Made by a program: the position numbers and the translations under genes. From Candidatus Mediterraneibacter stercoripullorum (GTDB lineage: Bacteria; Bacillota; Clostridia; Lachnospirales; Lachnospiraceae), in assembly GCA_019115765.1 (NCBI GenBank), contig DXCZ01000021.1, positions 1 through 62,969 of the forward strand: a stretch of DNA of 62,969 bases, read 5' to 3'. Below are positions 37,492 to 45,584 of the stretch, piece after piece. The notes under the pieces were generated by a model. The model worked only from the letters and a program-made list of their open reading frames with translations. It was not told the origin of the DNA and did no database searches. Each line of letters starts with the position of its first letter. Within the stretch, counting starts at the first letter, position 1.

Positions 37492-37643
37492 ATAACAGCA
37501 AACACCCGCGGACCGTCAGGTCTGCGGGTGTTCGTTGCTTTTATAGTTATATCTAAAGGAATGAGAGTAAAGTGCGACATCTTGGGGTTTGCCCCAAGAT
37601 GTCAACTTTATGAGGGGGGAGATAGTTGTTAACCAACTATCTG
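37492..37643 (-). ncRNA. Candidate small RNA, copy C
   Basis: Same plan. TATACT at 37655-37650 (minus strand), hairpin AGATAGTTG/CAACTATCT at 37620-37642, unpaired CTCCCCCCTCAT, a longer perfect 12-bp hairpin GACATCTTGGGG/CCCCAAGATGTC at 37576-37603, the constant segment, and a terminator-like hairpin at 37501-37532 (AACACCCGC stem). The terminal hairpin begins 30 bp after the GH30 stop and may end that gene too. 37680-37875 holds no further gene. Confidence 0.62.
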
Positions 37644-37875
37644 TGACTTAGTATAGACAGAAAATGTGTCTAAAGTATGTAAAAATTATTAAAGAAAAAG
37701 AAAAATTCGATATAAATGATAAAGAAAGCGGCATTTGGAAGCCGTGTGTCAGGATGTATGGGATAATCAGACCGGAGATGCCCCGCTTCTACGGACGCGG
37801 AAGTCAGGTCAGCAGCAATGGCGGGGCCAGTTCCGGAAGAAAGTTTTTAGCACAGGAATAAGCGCATGAGAGGAG

Positions 37876-38844
37876 TTATGAAATACGCAGGCGCTGTCCG
37901 GTATAGATCAGGTCTGGATTGGAGATGCCATTTTGTGCAGCCAGTGCATTTACAGTGGTGCCGTATCTGGCGGCGATGGCACTCAGTGTATCGCCTGATC
38001 TTACCGTATAATATCGCGGCGTCATTCCGTCTTCCGGAACCCGGATCGTCGTGCCGGCATAGATCCGGTTGGGATCGGAGATATCGTTCATGGAGGCGAT
38101 GGCACTGACAGTAGTGCCATATCGGTCTGCAATGGTGCTTAAAGTATCACCAGGCTGTATGACATAGGTAATGTAATCCATGGAGGCGGGCAGATCCGGA
38201 GTCGGACTGGCTTCATTCAGATGATTCAGTCCGGCCTTCCGGATAACAGAAGGATAATCAATAAAGCTGATATTCAGGTCTACATTTCCGGATATGCCAG
38301 GTACCTGTCCTGAGCTGCTGTACTGCCATATGCCGCAGGATGTTCCGTCAAATGTACTGCTGTATCGGGCATACCAGAAGGCATAGCGCTTTGCAAGACT
38401 GATGTCCAAATACTGATCCAGAAAAGTGCGGTTAGTGTAGAACATGGCGAAATAGCCTTTTTCCTCCACACGTCGGCAGAAATGTTCCACAAACTGTTTC
38501 GCGAGGGATGGAGTAACGGCAACACCTTGACGGGCGGCATAATCCACGCTTGCCTGTTCGATATCATAACAGACGGGATAATCCAGCCGGTAAGGAGCTA
38601 TGGTCCGGAGACAGCCGTCGGCTTCCCGTTCTGCATCAGAAGGACTATCCGCATAACAGAACCAGTAAGCTCCGGCAGGAAGACCAATCCGGTTGCATTC
38701 AGAGGCGTTGCGCTGAAATTGTTCATCCACTGTATCAGAACCATAGCCGGCTCGCAGCATGGCAAACTGATATCCTGCGGCTTTCACCTGCTCCCAGTCC
38801 ACAGTACCCTGATATCTGCTGACGTCAATTCCTTTTATATTCAT
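37876..38844 (-). CDS. GH25 lysozyme with two C-terminal LysM domains
   Basis: A 322-residue muramidase. The GH25 barrel (about 1-205) has D7 in GIDVSRYQG and the catalytic pair region D94/E96 in VCYDIEQ. Two LysM peptidoglycan-binding repeats follow at about 226-272 and 276-321 (each with PGDTLSTIADRYG or SGDTLSAIAARYG). No signal peptide is present, which is typical of phage endolysins and of some cell-wall enzymes of Clostridia released by lysis or holins. No phage genes are adjacent. AAAGGAT precedes the ATG. Confidence 0.95.
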   Translation of the reverse strand: MNIKGIDVSRYQGTVDWEQVKAAGYQFAMLRAGYGSDTVDEQFQRNASECNRIGLPAGAYWFCYADSPSDAEREADGCLRTIAPYRLDYPVCYDIEQASVDYAARQGVAVTPSLAKQFVEHFCRRVEEKGYFAMFYTNRTFLDQYLDISLAKRYAFWYARYSSTFDGTSCGIWQYSSSGQVPGISGNVDLNISFIDYPSVIRKAGLNHLNEASPTPDLPASMDYITYVIQPGDTLSTIADRYGTTVSAIASMNDISDPNRIYAGTTIRVPEDGMTPRYYTVRSGDTLSAIAARYGTTVNALAAQNGISNPDLIYTGQRLRIS

Positions 38845-39041
38845 AGTGACAGATCCTTTCAGAATAATAAATCCGTATATTTTATATTATTTTATGAAGA
38901 GACCAGGAAAATGTGAGTGATGCGGGCCGCTCTCCGGCGTAAGTACGAGAGGCAGAAATGCGTGGCTCAAACATGAAAGAAAACAGAGTATAGGAGAATA
39001 ATATCGAAGAGAGAAAAATGGGGGGCTTCTGTCCCTCGGGC

Positions 39042-39070
39042 TTTACCAGGGTAAAAAACAGCGGTATAAT
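39042..39070 (+). promoter_or_regulatory. Promoter of the FMN reductase gene
   Basis: TTTACC at 39042-39047, a 17-bp spacer and TATAAT at 39065-39070. The coding start follows 81 bp later. The rest of the spacer from 38845 holds nothing else I recognise. Confidence 0.65.
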
Positions 39071-39151
39071 CTATCCGGGAGCAGTCAGGATACTGCTTAG
39101 AGTAACTACATAAAAATATGGAAAAACTTATAGAAAGGACAGGTGGCATAT

Positions 39152-39718
39152 ATGAAAGTGTTACTGTTAAATGGAAGCCCGCGGAAAGAGGGATGCACCT
39201 ATACTGCACTCAGCGAAGTGGCGGCTGTACTCAATGAAAATGGAATCGATACGGAGATCTTCCAGGCCGGGGATCCGGGCAGGGAGAATGTGAAAGCCGC
39301 TGCGGAGAAGATGAAGACAGCGGACGCGCTTGTGGTTGGTTCTCCGGTTTACTGGGCGTCGCCGTCAGGCCAGATCATCGAGTTCATGGATCAGTTCGTA
39401 TCCATGGCCGGAAAGGATCTGGCGCATAAGCCGGCAGCAGCTGTGGCTTCTGCGAGAAGAGCCGGCACAACAGCAACGCTGGAAGTTCTGACGAAATATT
39501 TTAATTTCTATCAGATGCCTGTAGTTTCCTCCAACTACTGGAATATGGTTCACGGCAATACGCCGGAGGAAGTGCGGCAGGATGAGGAAGGTCTGCAGAT
39601 TATGCGGATCCTGGGACGGAATATGGCCTGGCTGCTGAAATGCCTGGAGGCAGGAAAGAACGCAGGGGTTGAGATACCGGAGACAGAGGAGAAGATCAAG
39701 ACGAATTTTATACGGTAG
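39152..39718 (+). CDS. NADPH-dependent FMN reductase / flavodoxin-fold oxidoreductase
   Basis: A 188-residue flavodoxin-like protein. LLLNGSPRKEGCTYTAL is the FMN phosphate-binding loop, and VVGSPVYWASPSGQIIEFMDQ is the second flavin-contact region. The C-terminal part resembles the iron-sulfur flavoprotein/NADPH quinone reductase group, but no Cys cluster motif is present. The role is general redox chemistry in the cytoplasm; the partner is unknown. ATG at 39152 is chosen with AAAGGACAGG upstream. The GH31 gene follows 61 bp later and has its own strong ribosome site, so they may share a transcript. Confidence 0.9.
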   Translation: MKVLLLNGSPRKEGCTYTALSEVAAVLNENGIDTEIFQAGDPGRENVKAAAEKMKTADALVVGSPVYWASPSGQIIEFMDQFVSMAGKDLAHKPAAAVASARRAGTTATLEVLTKYFNFYQMPVVSSNYWNMVHGNTPEEVRQDEEGLQIMRILGRNMAWLLKCLEAGKNAGVEIPETEEKIKTNFIR

Positions 39719-39779
39719 AGCAGGATGAAAAAACGATACGGATATGCTGTCGAGATTTTCAGATACAGGAGGAGTTAAC

Positions 39780-42113
39780 ATGAAATTTCATAATGGCTGC
39801 TGGCTGCTGAAAGAAGGATATGAGTGTTTCTCACCCAGCCACGTTTACGAGGTGAGAAAGACGGAAAATGCATTGATTCTCTGCGCGCCCACAAGCCGGA
39901 TCCGGCAGAAAGGGGATACGCTTGGAGGGATTAATCTGACAGTACGGATCACGGCACCCATGCCGGAGGTTATCCGTGTGCAGACGTATCATCATATGGG
40001 AGTGAGAAAACGGGAACCTGAGTTCGAACTGAACCTTCCGGAACCGGGCAGGCTGGACGTGGAGGAGACGGATGATCTGCTGACGGTAAGAAGCGGGCAT
40101 CTGTCGCTGGTCATCGACAAGGAGAACTGGTCCATGCGCTACGAGCGGGACGGAGAGCTTCTTACAAAGAGTGGAGACAGGGATCTGGCATACATGAAGA
40201 CGGACTGGAAAGGATTTGCTTATGATCATGGCAGTGACGGAGCTTATATGCGTCAGCAGCTGGGGCTGTCTGTGGATGAGCTGATCTATGGACTTGGAGA
40301 GCGGTTTACTCCTTTTGTGAAGAATGGGCAGACTGTTGAGATCTGGAACGAGGACGGAGGCACCAGTACGGAACAGTCCTATAAGAATATTCCCTTCTAT
40401 CTTTCCAGCAGGGGATACGGTGTGTTCGTCAATCACCCGGAGAAGGTGGAATTTGAGATTGCCACAGAGCAGGTCTCCAAGACCTCATTCAGTGTAAAAG
40501 GCGAGAGCCTGGATTATTTCCTGTTTAATGGCCCAACGATGAAGGAAGCTCTTATGCGCTATACGGATCTTACGGGGAAACCGGCGCTTCCGCCTCAGTG
40601 GACCTTCGGGCTGTGGCTGTCAACCTCATTCACAACAGATTACGATGAAGAGACAGTCATGAGTTTTATTAATGGAATGGAAGAGCGGGGGATCCCGCTG
40701 AGTGTATTCCACTTTGACTGCTGCTGGATGCGGGAGTTCCACTGGACGGACTTTGTATGGGACGAGAGAGTGTTCCCAGATCCGAAGGGAATGCTGGAAC
40801 GGATCAAGGCGAAAGGGATCCGGATCTGTGTGTGGATCAATCCCTATGTCGGACAGGAATCGGCGCTTTTTCAGGAAGGCGCGGAGAAGGGATATTTCTT
40901 GAAGCGGGCCAACGGAGACGTCTGGCAGTGGGATATGTGGCAGCCGGGGCTTGCTATTGTGGACTTTACCAATCCGGAGGCAAAGAAATGGTATCAGGAT
41001 AAACTGGAAGAAATGCTGGATATGGGCGTGGACTGCTTTAAGACAGATTTCGGAGAGAGAATCCCTACGGATGCGGTATATTACAGCGGTGCGGATCCGG
41101 TGAAGATGCACAATTTCTATACATATATTTACAATCAGGCTGTTTATGAAGTACTGGAGAAGAAAAGGGGAAAAGAAGAAGCCGTATTGTTCGCAAGATC
41201 GGCTACAGCGGGGAGCCAGAAATTCCCGGTCCACTGGGGCGGTGACTGCTGGTCCGACTATGTGTCCATGGCAGAGAGCCTCCGGGGCGGTCTTTCCCTG
41301 ACAAGCAGTGGTTTTGGCTTCTGGAGCCATGATATCGGCGGCTTCGAGAGCCAGTCCACTCCAGATGTATATAAGAGATGGGCAGCGTTTGGTCTTCTCT
41401 CATCTCACAGCCGTCTTCATGGAAGTACATCCTACCGGGTACCCTGGGTATACGATGAGGAAGCGGTGGATGTAGTACGGTACTTTACAAATCTGAAATT
41501 AAAACTGATGCCGTATCTGTACAGCAGTGCGGTGGTTACGTCTCAGACCGGAGTGCCTGTCATGCGCAGTATGGTGCTGGAGTTCGAGAAGGACAGAAAC
41601 TGCCGCTACCTGGATCGTCAGTATATGCTGGGAGACAGTCTGCTGGTGGCGCCGGTCTTCAGTGAAGATGGAGATGTGAGCTATTATCTGCCGGAGGGAA
41701 CGTGGACAAACTTCCTGACCGGAGAGACCGCAGAGGGCGGAACCTGGAGAGAAGAACAACATGGATATCTGTCCATTCCCTTCTGGGCTAGGGAGAACAG
41801 CGTCATTCCCACAGAGATCCAGACGGAAAGAGCAGATGACAGTTTCGAAAATAATCTGGAGATGAGAGTCTTCGAACTGAAGACTCATGCAGAGTCAACT
41901 GTCTGGCAGAATGGAGCGGAGATCCTGAGGCTGAGTCTGGACCGGAAGCAGGAAAATATTACAGGAACGGCAGAAGGAAAGACCGGATGCCGTATCCGGT
42001 TTGTCAACTGCAGGCTGACAGACGTGGCAGGCGCAGCCGTGGAGCAGGACAGGGAAGATACGGTGCTTATTCTGGAGCAGGCAGGAGAATTTTCCTGCAC
42101 ATTATGTGGATAA
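39780..42113 (+). CDS. yicI: Glycoside hydrolase family 31 alpha-xylosidase
   Basis: A 777-residue enzyme close in length to E. coli YicI. The catalytic nucleophile is D423 in CFKTDFGERIP and the acid/base is D489 in HWGGDCWSDY, which match YicI D416 and D482 in order and spacing. The N-terminal beta domain (1-250) and C-terminal beta domains are present. YicI-type enzymes remove alpha-1,6-xylose from xyloglucan oligosaccharides inside the cell. ACAGGAGGAG places the start at 39780; the frame is open further upstream. A xylulokinase is encoded 9 kb downstream and could take the pathway further via xylulose, which is an inference. Confidence 0.94.
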   Translation: MKFHNGCWLLKEGYECFSPSHVYEVRKTENALILCAPTSRIRQKGDTLGGINLTVRITAPMPEVIRVQTYHHMGVRKREPEFELNLPEPGRLDVEETDDLLTVRSGHLSLVIDKENWSMRYERDGELLTKSGDRDLAYMKTDWKGFAYDHGSDGAYMRQQLGLSVDELIYGLGERFTPFVKNGQTVEIWNEDGGTSTEQSYKNIPFYLSSRGYGVFVNHPEKVEFEIATEQVSKTSFSVKGESLDYFLFNGPTMKEALMRYTDLTGKPALPPQWTFGLWLSTSFTTDYDEETVMSFINGMEERGIPLSVFHFDCCWMREFHWTDFVWDERVFPDPKGMLERIKAKGIRICVWINPYVGQESALFQEGAEKGYFLKRANGDVWQWDMWQPGLAIVDFTNPEAKKWYQDKLEEMLDMGVDCFKTDFGERIPTDAVYYSGADPVKMHNFYTYIYNQAVYEVLEKKRGKEEAVLFARSATAGSQKFPVHWGGDCWSDYVSMAESLRGGLSLTSSGFGFWSHDIGGFESQSTPDVYKRWAAFGLLSSHSRLHGSTSYRVPWVYDEEAVDVVRYFTNLKLKLMPYLYSSAVVTSQTGVPVMRSMVLEFEKDRNCRYLDRQYMLGDSLLVAPVFSEDGDVSYYLPEGTWTNFLTGETAEGGTWREEQHGYLSIPFWARENSVIPTEIQTERADDSFENNLEMRVFELKTHAESTVWQNGAEILRLSLDRKQENITGTAEGKTGCRIRFVNCRLTDVAGAAVEQDREDTVLILEQAGEFSCTLCG

Positions 42114-42199
42114 GATTTTATAATCTATGTAAGTTTGTTGATAAACTGTTTTGTTACACATAAAATATTGCATCCGACAAATGAATATGATATGGTGAG

Positions 42200-42262
42200 G
42201 GCATCCGAAGCAGACAGAACCCGGAATGGAGAATCGGGGAAAATCTGCTGCGGATGCCTTTC
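42200..42262 (+). terminator. Weak terminator-like hairpin after the GH31 gene
   Basis: GGCATCCG at 42200-42207 pairs with CGGATGCC at 42251-42258, and CAG/CTG adds inside. TTTCCTG follows, so the T-run is short. The remaining spacer to 42475 has no gene; its last 45 bp resemble the region upstream of the first Rpn gene. Confidence 0.5.
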
Positions 42263-42475
42263 CTGTATGAGCCGGATAATATGAGGCATCTGAAAACAGG
42301 CCAGATATTCTGAGCAGTCCTCAACGGACTGCCGGCCTGAAAAAGTCTGAAACCGTCTGAGATATCAGAAAAATCATTGGACAGATCTGTCCGAGAGAAT
42401 CTCAAAAAACAGGAATAGAACACAGAGGCCGCTTTCCTGTGAAAAGGGAACGTGGTAAGATAAGGAGGAGAACAT

Positions 42476-43330
42476 ATGGAGAAATGCAGCAAAGACAACT
42501 TTATCATGCTTCCCACTGTGGATTTCTGCTTCAAGGAGCTGATGAGGAATCCAAAGGTACGAAGAGGATTTATCGCGGCAGTCCTAGGCAAGGATCCGAA
42601 GGAGATTCGGAAGACTATCCTGGTTTCTAATGAGCTGGACAGAGAATCCGGAGATGCCAAGCAGGGAATCCTGGATGTGAAGGTGGAAATGGAGGACGGG
42701 ACCAAGATCAATATGGAGATGCAGGTTGCTTATTTCCAGTTCTGGCCCAACCGGATTCTGTTTTATCTGAGCAAGACATATACCGGGCAGATAAAAGCGG
42801 GCGAGAATTATGATGCATTGAAGAAATGCATCCATGTCAGCATCTTGGATTTTATTCATTTTTCCCAGGATAAGAGATGTTACCATAAGATCACGCTGTG
42901 CGATGTAGACAGCGGCGAGCAGTATACAGATCTGATGGAGTTTCATATCTTGGAGCTGCGAAAGCTGCCGCAGAAAGATCAGAGTGAGGCCGGACTTATC
43001 CGCTGGATGCGTTTCTTCGGAGGGAAGACCCGGGAGGAGTTTGAAGATATGGCGAAACAGGATGAATATATCGAAGAGGCATACGATGAGCTGAAGAAGT
43101 TGAGTGCAGATGAGAAGAAGCGTCTGGAGTATGAGGCGCGGGAGAGAGCGGTGCTGGATTACAATACTCAGATGAAGAGCGCGCGGATGGAAGGTGAGAA
43201 GAAAGGTGAGAAGAACGGTGAACGAAACATTATCAGAAAAATGGTGAAGAAGGGGATGGAGCTGAACGAAATAGCAGAGCTTCTGGAGATGGATCCCGCG
43301 GAGCTGACAGAACTGGTGGAAAACAAGTGA
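42476..43330 (+). CDS. Rpn family recombination-promoting nuclease, copy 2
   Basis: A 284-residue paralogue of the protein at 16088-16954. The N-terminal 230 residues are nearly the same (for example NFIMLPTVDFCFKELMRNPK and WPNRILFYLSKTY are identical), while the last 50 differ (Lys/Glu/Gly-rich, then MELNEIAELLEM). The PD-(D/E)XK core is GILDVKVEMEDG ... INMEMQ. The upstream 45 bp (GTGGTAAGAT-AAGGAGGA) are also shared, so duplication carried the control region. The role is probably DNA cleavage linked to recombination. It faces the flavodiiron gene across a shared terminator. Confidence 0.9.
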   Translation: MEKCSKDNFIMLPTVDFCFKELMRNPKVRRGFIAAVLGKDPKEIRKTILVSNELDRESGDAKQGILDVKVEMEDGTKINMEMQVAYFQFWPNRILFYLSKTYTGQIKAGENYDALKKCIHVSILDFIHFSQDKRCYHKITLCDVDSGEQYTDLMEFHILELRKLPQKDQSEAGLIRWMRFFGGKTREEFEDMAKQDEYIEEAYDELKKLSADEKKRLEYEARERAVLDYNTQMKSARMEGEKKGEKNGERNIIRKMVKKGMELNEIAELLEMDPAELTELVENK

Positions 43331-43350
43331 AACAAGCGAAAGAAACATAA

Positions 43351-43396
43351 AATGGCATTTCCAACCGGGAATCATATCCCTGTCAGAAATGCCATT
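43351..43396. terminator. Bidirectional terminator between Rpn copy 2 and the flavodiiron gene
   Basis: AATGGCATTTC at 43351-43361 pairs with GAAATGCCATT at 43386-43396, with an inner GGGA/TCCC stem. The genes on both sides converge on it. Confidence 0.65.
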
Positions 43397-43444
43397 TCCA
43401 TTCATGAAAGTTTTTCTGAAATTTCAGATGGAACTCTCATGTGG

Positions 43445-45238
43445 TTACTGAATCGGCTCAAAATCAGCTGCACCGTGCTTGCACAGCGGGCAGATGAAGT
43501 CATCGGGAAGCTCGTCCCCTTCGTAGACATATCCGCACACTTTGCAGACGAAGCCTTTCTTTCCTTCTGTATCCGGCTTCGGCTTTACATTGTTCTGGTA
43601 ATAGGTGTAGGTCATGGTTTCCCTGTCGTTCATCACGCGGGCCTCTGTCACGGAGCAGATGAACATGCCGTGGGTATCCAGATCTACATACTGCTCGACT
43701 TTCAGAGAGATGGCAGCGTTGATGTATTTCGGAAGGATTACCAGGCCGTTGTCGGAACGAACCGGTTTGATTCCTTCGAACTTGTCTGCTGTACGTCCGC
43801 TCTGGAAGCCGAAACGCTCGAATACTTTGAAAGGCGCGTCTACAGACAGGCAGTTTACATTCATGATGCCGGTCTGTTTGATGACGTGGTGCGAGTAGTT
43901 GGCTTTGTTGATATTTACAGCCACACGGTTCGGTGTGTCGGTCAGCTGGGTTACGGTGTTGACGATCAGTCCGTTGTCTTTCTTGCCGTCGTTGGATGTG
44001 ACTACATACAGACCGTATCCGATGCGGAAGAGCGCGGTCAGGTCATTCTTGTTGGCTGCTTCCGGAGACTGAGCCACATACTCCTGGCACAGCTCGTCTG
44101 CCATAGCCTGCAGCTGTTCTTTGTTCTCTGCACTGACTGCGGATTTGATCTTTACGGTTGTGTTCAGCCATGTGATGTTCTTGGATTTCTCGAACATGCC
44201 CTTCATGATCTTTGCCGCAAGAGGAGCCCAGGAACCATTTTCGATCAGCCCGATGGTGCGGTTCTGGAAGTTGCGCTCAGTCAGATGATCGATAAACTGT
44301 TTCATGAACGGGAAGATCTCTGCATTGTAAGTGGTGGTGGCGAGAACCAGTTTTCCGTAGCGGAAGGCATCGGCTACTGCAGCGGACATATCGCATCTTG
44401 CCAGGTCGTGTATAACGACACTGGGGCAGCCCTTTGATTTCAGCATCTCGGCCAGCATTTCCACTGCTTTTTTTGTATGGCCGTAGACGGAGGTATAGGC
44501 GATGACGATTCCCTCTGATTCTGCTGTGTAGGAGGACCAGGTGTCATATTTTCCAATATAATGTCCCAGATTCTCGTTCAGGACAGGTCCGTGGAGCGGG
44601 CAGATCGCCTGGATATCCAGCCCTGCGGCTTTTTTCAGAACGGCCTGTACCTGAGCGCCGTATTTTCCGACGATGCCGATATAGTAGCGGCGTGCCTCGT
44701 CATCCCAGTCTTCATCCACATCCAGGGCGCCGAATTTGCCGAAGCCGTCTGCGGAGAAGAGAACTTTATCGGTGCTGTCATAGGTCATCATGACTTCCGG
44801 CCAGTGTACCATGGGAGCAAATACAAAGGTAAGCTCATGGTTTCCAAGAGAAAGGGTGGAGCCGTTTTCTGCTGTGATCCGTTTTACCTGGGGATCAAGC
44901 TGGAAGAAGCAGTCCATCATGGCAAAGGCTTTGGCCGTTGCAACAACGGTTGTATCAGGATAGATCTTCAGGAAGTTCTCGATATTTGCGGAATGATCCG
45001 GTTCCATATGCTGAATGATCAGATAATCCGGCTTTCTGTCGCCGAGAACATTTGCAATGTTGTCCAGCCACTCATGGGTGAAGTGGATGTCAACTGTATC
45101 CATAACTGCAGTTTTGTCATCAACGATGACATAAGAATTGTAAGACATTCCGTTGGGAACCACGTACTGACCTTCGAAAAGGTCTACCTGGTGGTCGTTG
45201 ACCCCAACGTATTTGATCGTTTCTGTAACATGATTCAT
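43445..45238 (-). CDS. Flavodiiron protein fused to flavin reductase and rubredoxin domains
   Basis: A 597-residue redox fusion. Domain 1 (about 1-250) is a metallo-beta-lactamase-like diiron site with H77, E79, D81, H82 (HMEPDH), H145, D164 and the His of CPLHGP. Domain 2 (about 255-400) is flavodoxin-like (YTSVYGHTKKAVEML). Domain 3 (about 415-540) is a flavin-reductase fold (TALFRIGYGLYVVTS). Domain 4 (about 545-597) is rubredoxin with two CxxC knuckles (CKVCGYVYEG, CPLCKHG). The protein should reduce O2 or NO using internal electron transfer, protecting an anaerobe. The longer upstream frame is rejected; GGAAGGAG fits 45238. Confidence 0.95.
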   Translation of the reverse strand: MNHVTETIKYVGVNDHQVDLFEGQYVVPNGMSYNSYVIVDDKTAVMDTVDIHFTHEWLDNIANVLGDRKPDYLIIQHMEPDHSANIENFLKIYPDTTVVATAKAFAMMDCFFQLDPQVKRITAENGSTLSLGNHELTFVFAPMVHWPEVMMTYDSTDKVLFSADGFGKFGALDVDEDWDDEARRYYIGIVGKYGAQVQAVLKKAAGLDIQAICPLHGPVLNENLGHYIGKYDTWSSYTAESEGIVIAYTSVYGHTKKAVEMLAEMLKSKGCPSVVIHDLARCDMSAAVADAFRYGKLVLATTTYNAEIFPFMKQFIDHLTERNFQNRTIGLIENGSWAPLAAKIMKGMFEKSKNITWLNTTVKIKSAVSAENKEQLQAMADELCQEYVAQSPEAANKNDLTALFRIGYGLYVVTSNDGKKDNGLIVNTVTQLTDTPNRVAVNINKANYSHHVIKQTGIMNVNCLSVDAPFKVFERFGFQSGRTADKFEGIKPVRSDNGLVILPKYINAAISLKVEQYVDLDTHGMFICSVTEARVMNDRETMTYTYYQNNVKPKPDTEGKKGFVCKVCGYVYEGDELPDDFICPLCKHGAADFEPIQ

Positions 45239-45362
45239 AGATGTTTTCTCCTTCCATAGGAAATATTGCGGGGCAGTCCGAATCAGAAGTGCCGCCGCTG
45301 CAGATGTCTTTGTCTGCAGGAAAGCTGCCGGTGGAAGCTCTCCCGTGTTTATCATCAAATTT

Positions 45363-45390
45363 ATTATAGCAGGAGAAATCGGTAAAGCAA
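45363..45390 (-). promoter_or_regulatory. Promoter of the flavodiiron fusion gene
   Basis: On the minus strand TTGCTT (45390-45385), a 16-bp spacer and TATAAT (45368-45363). The leader would be about 118 nt. Confidence 0.6.
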
Positions 45391-45584
45391 GGGATTTTTG
45401 AAGCTTCAAGGAACAATTGAGAAAAGTGATTAAAAACAGAAGCAGAAGATAAAAAACTCTATCTGATTTCACAAAATACTGGTATAGTGGATAAAAGGAA
45501 GTGGGAGAGAGCGAAGCACGGAGGAAGGCGCGGCTTTACAACGGGACTTCTGCAGTGCGTCCACGAGAAAAGGAGGAGATCCAC

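Noticed and set aside
34216-37653. Short plus-strand open frames beginning MRVKC in all three repeat copies, with AAAGGA before the ATG
   Set aside because: The shared codons end at the first variable hairpin. Copy B is in a different frame from A and C afterwards, and lengths differ (25, 29 and 23 codons). Stems covary instead, so RNA structure explains the conservation better than a peptide. It remains an alternative worth a look.
37876-38844. Prophage, suggested by the GH25-LysM lysin
   Set aside because: No phage structural, integrase or holin genes lie near it; single lysins of this type are common in Lachnospiraceae chromosomes.
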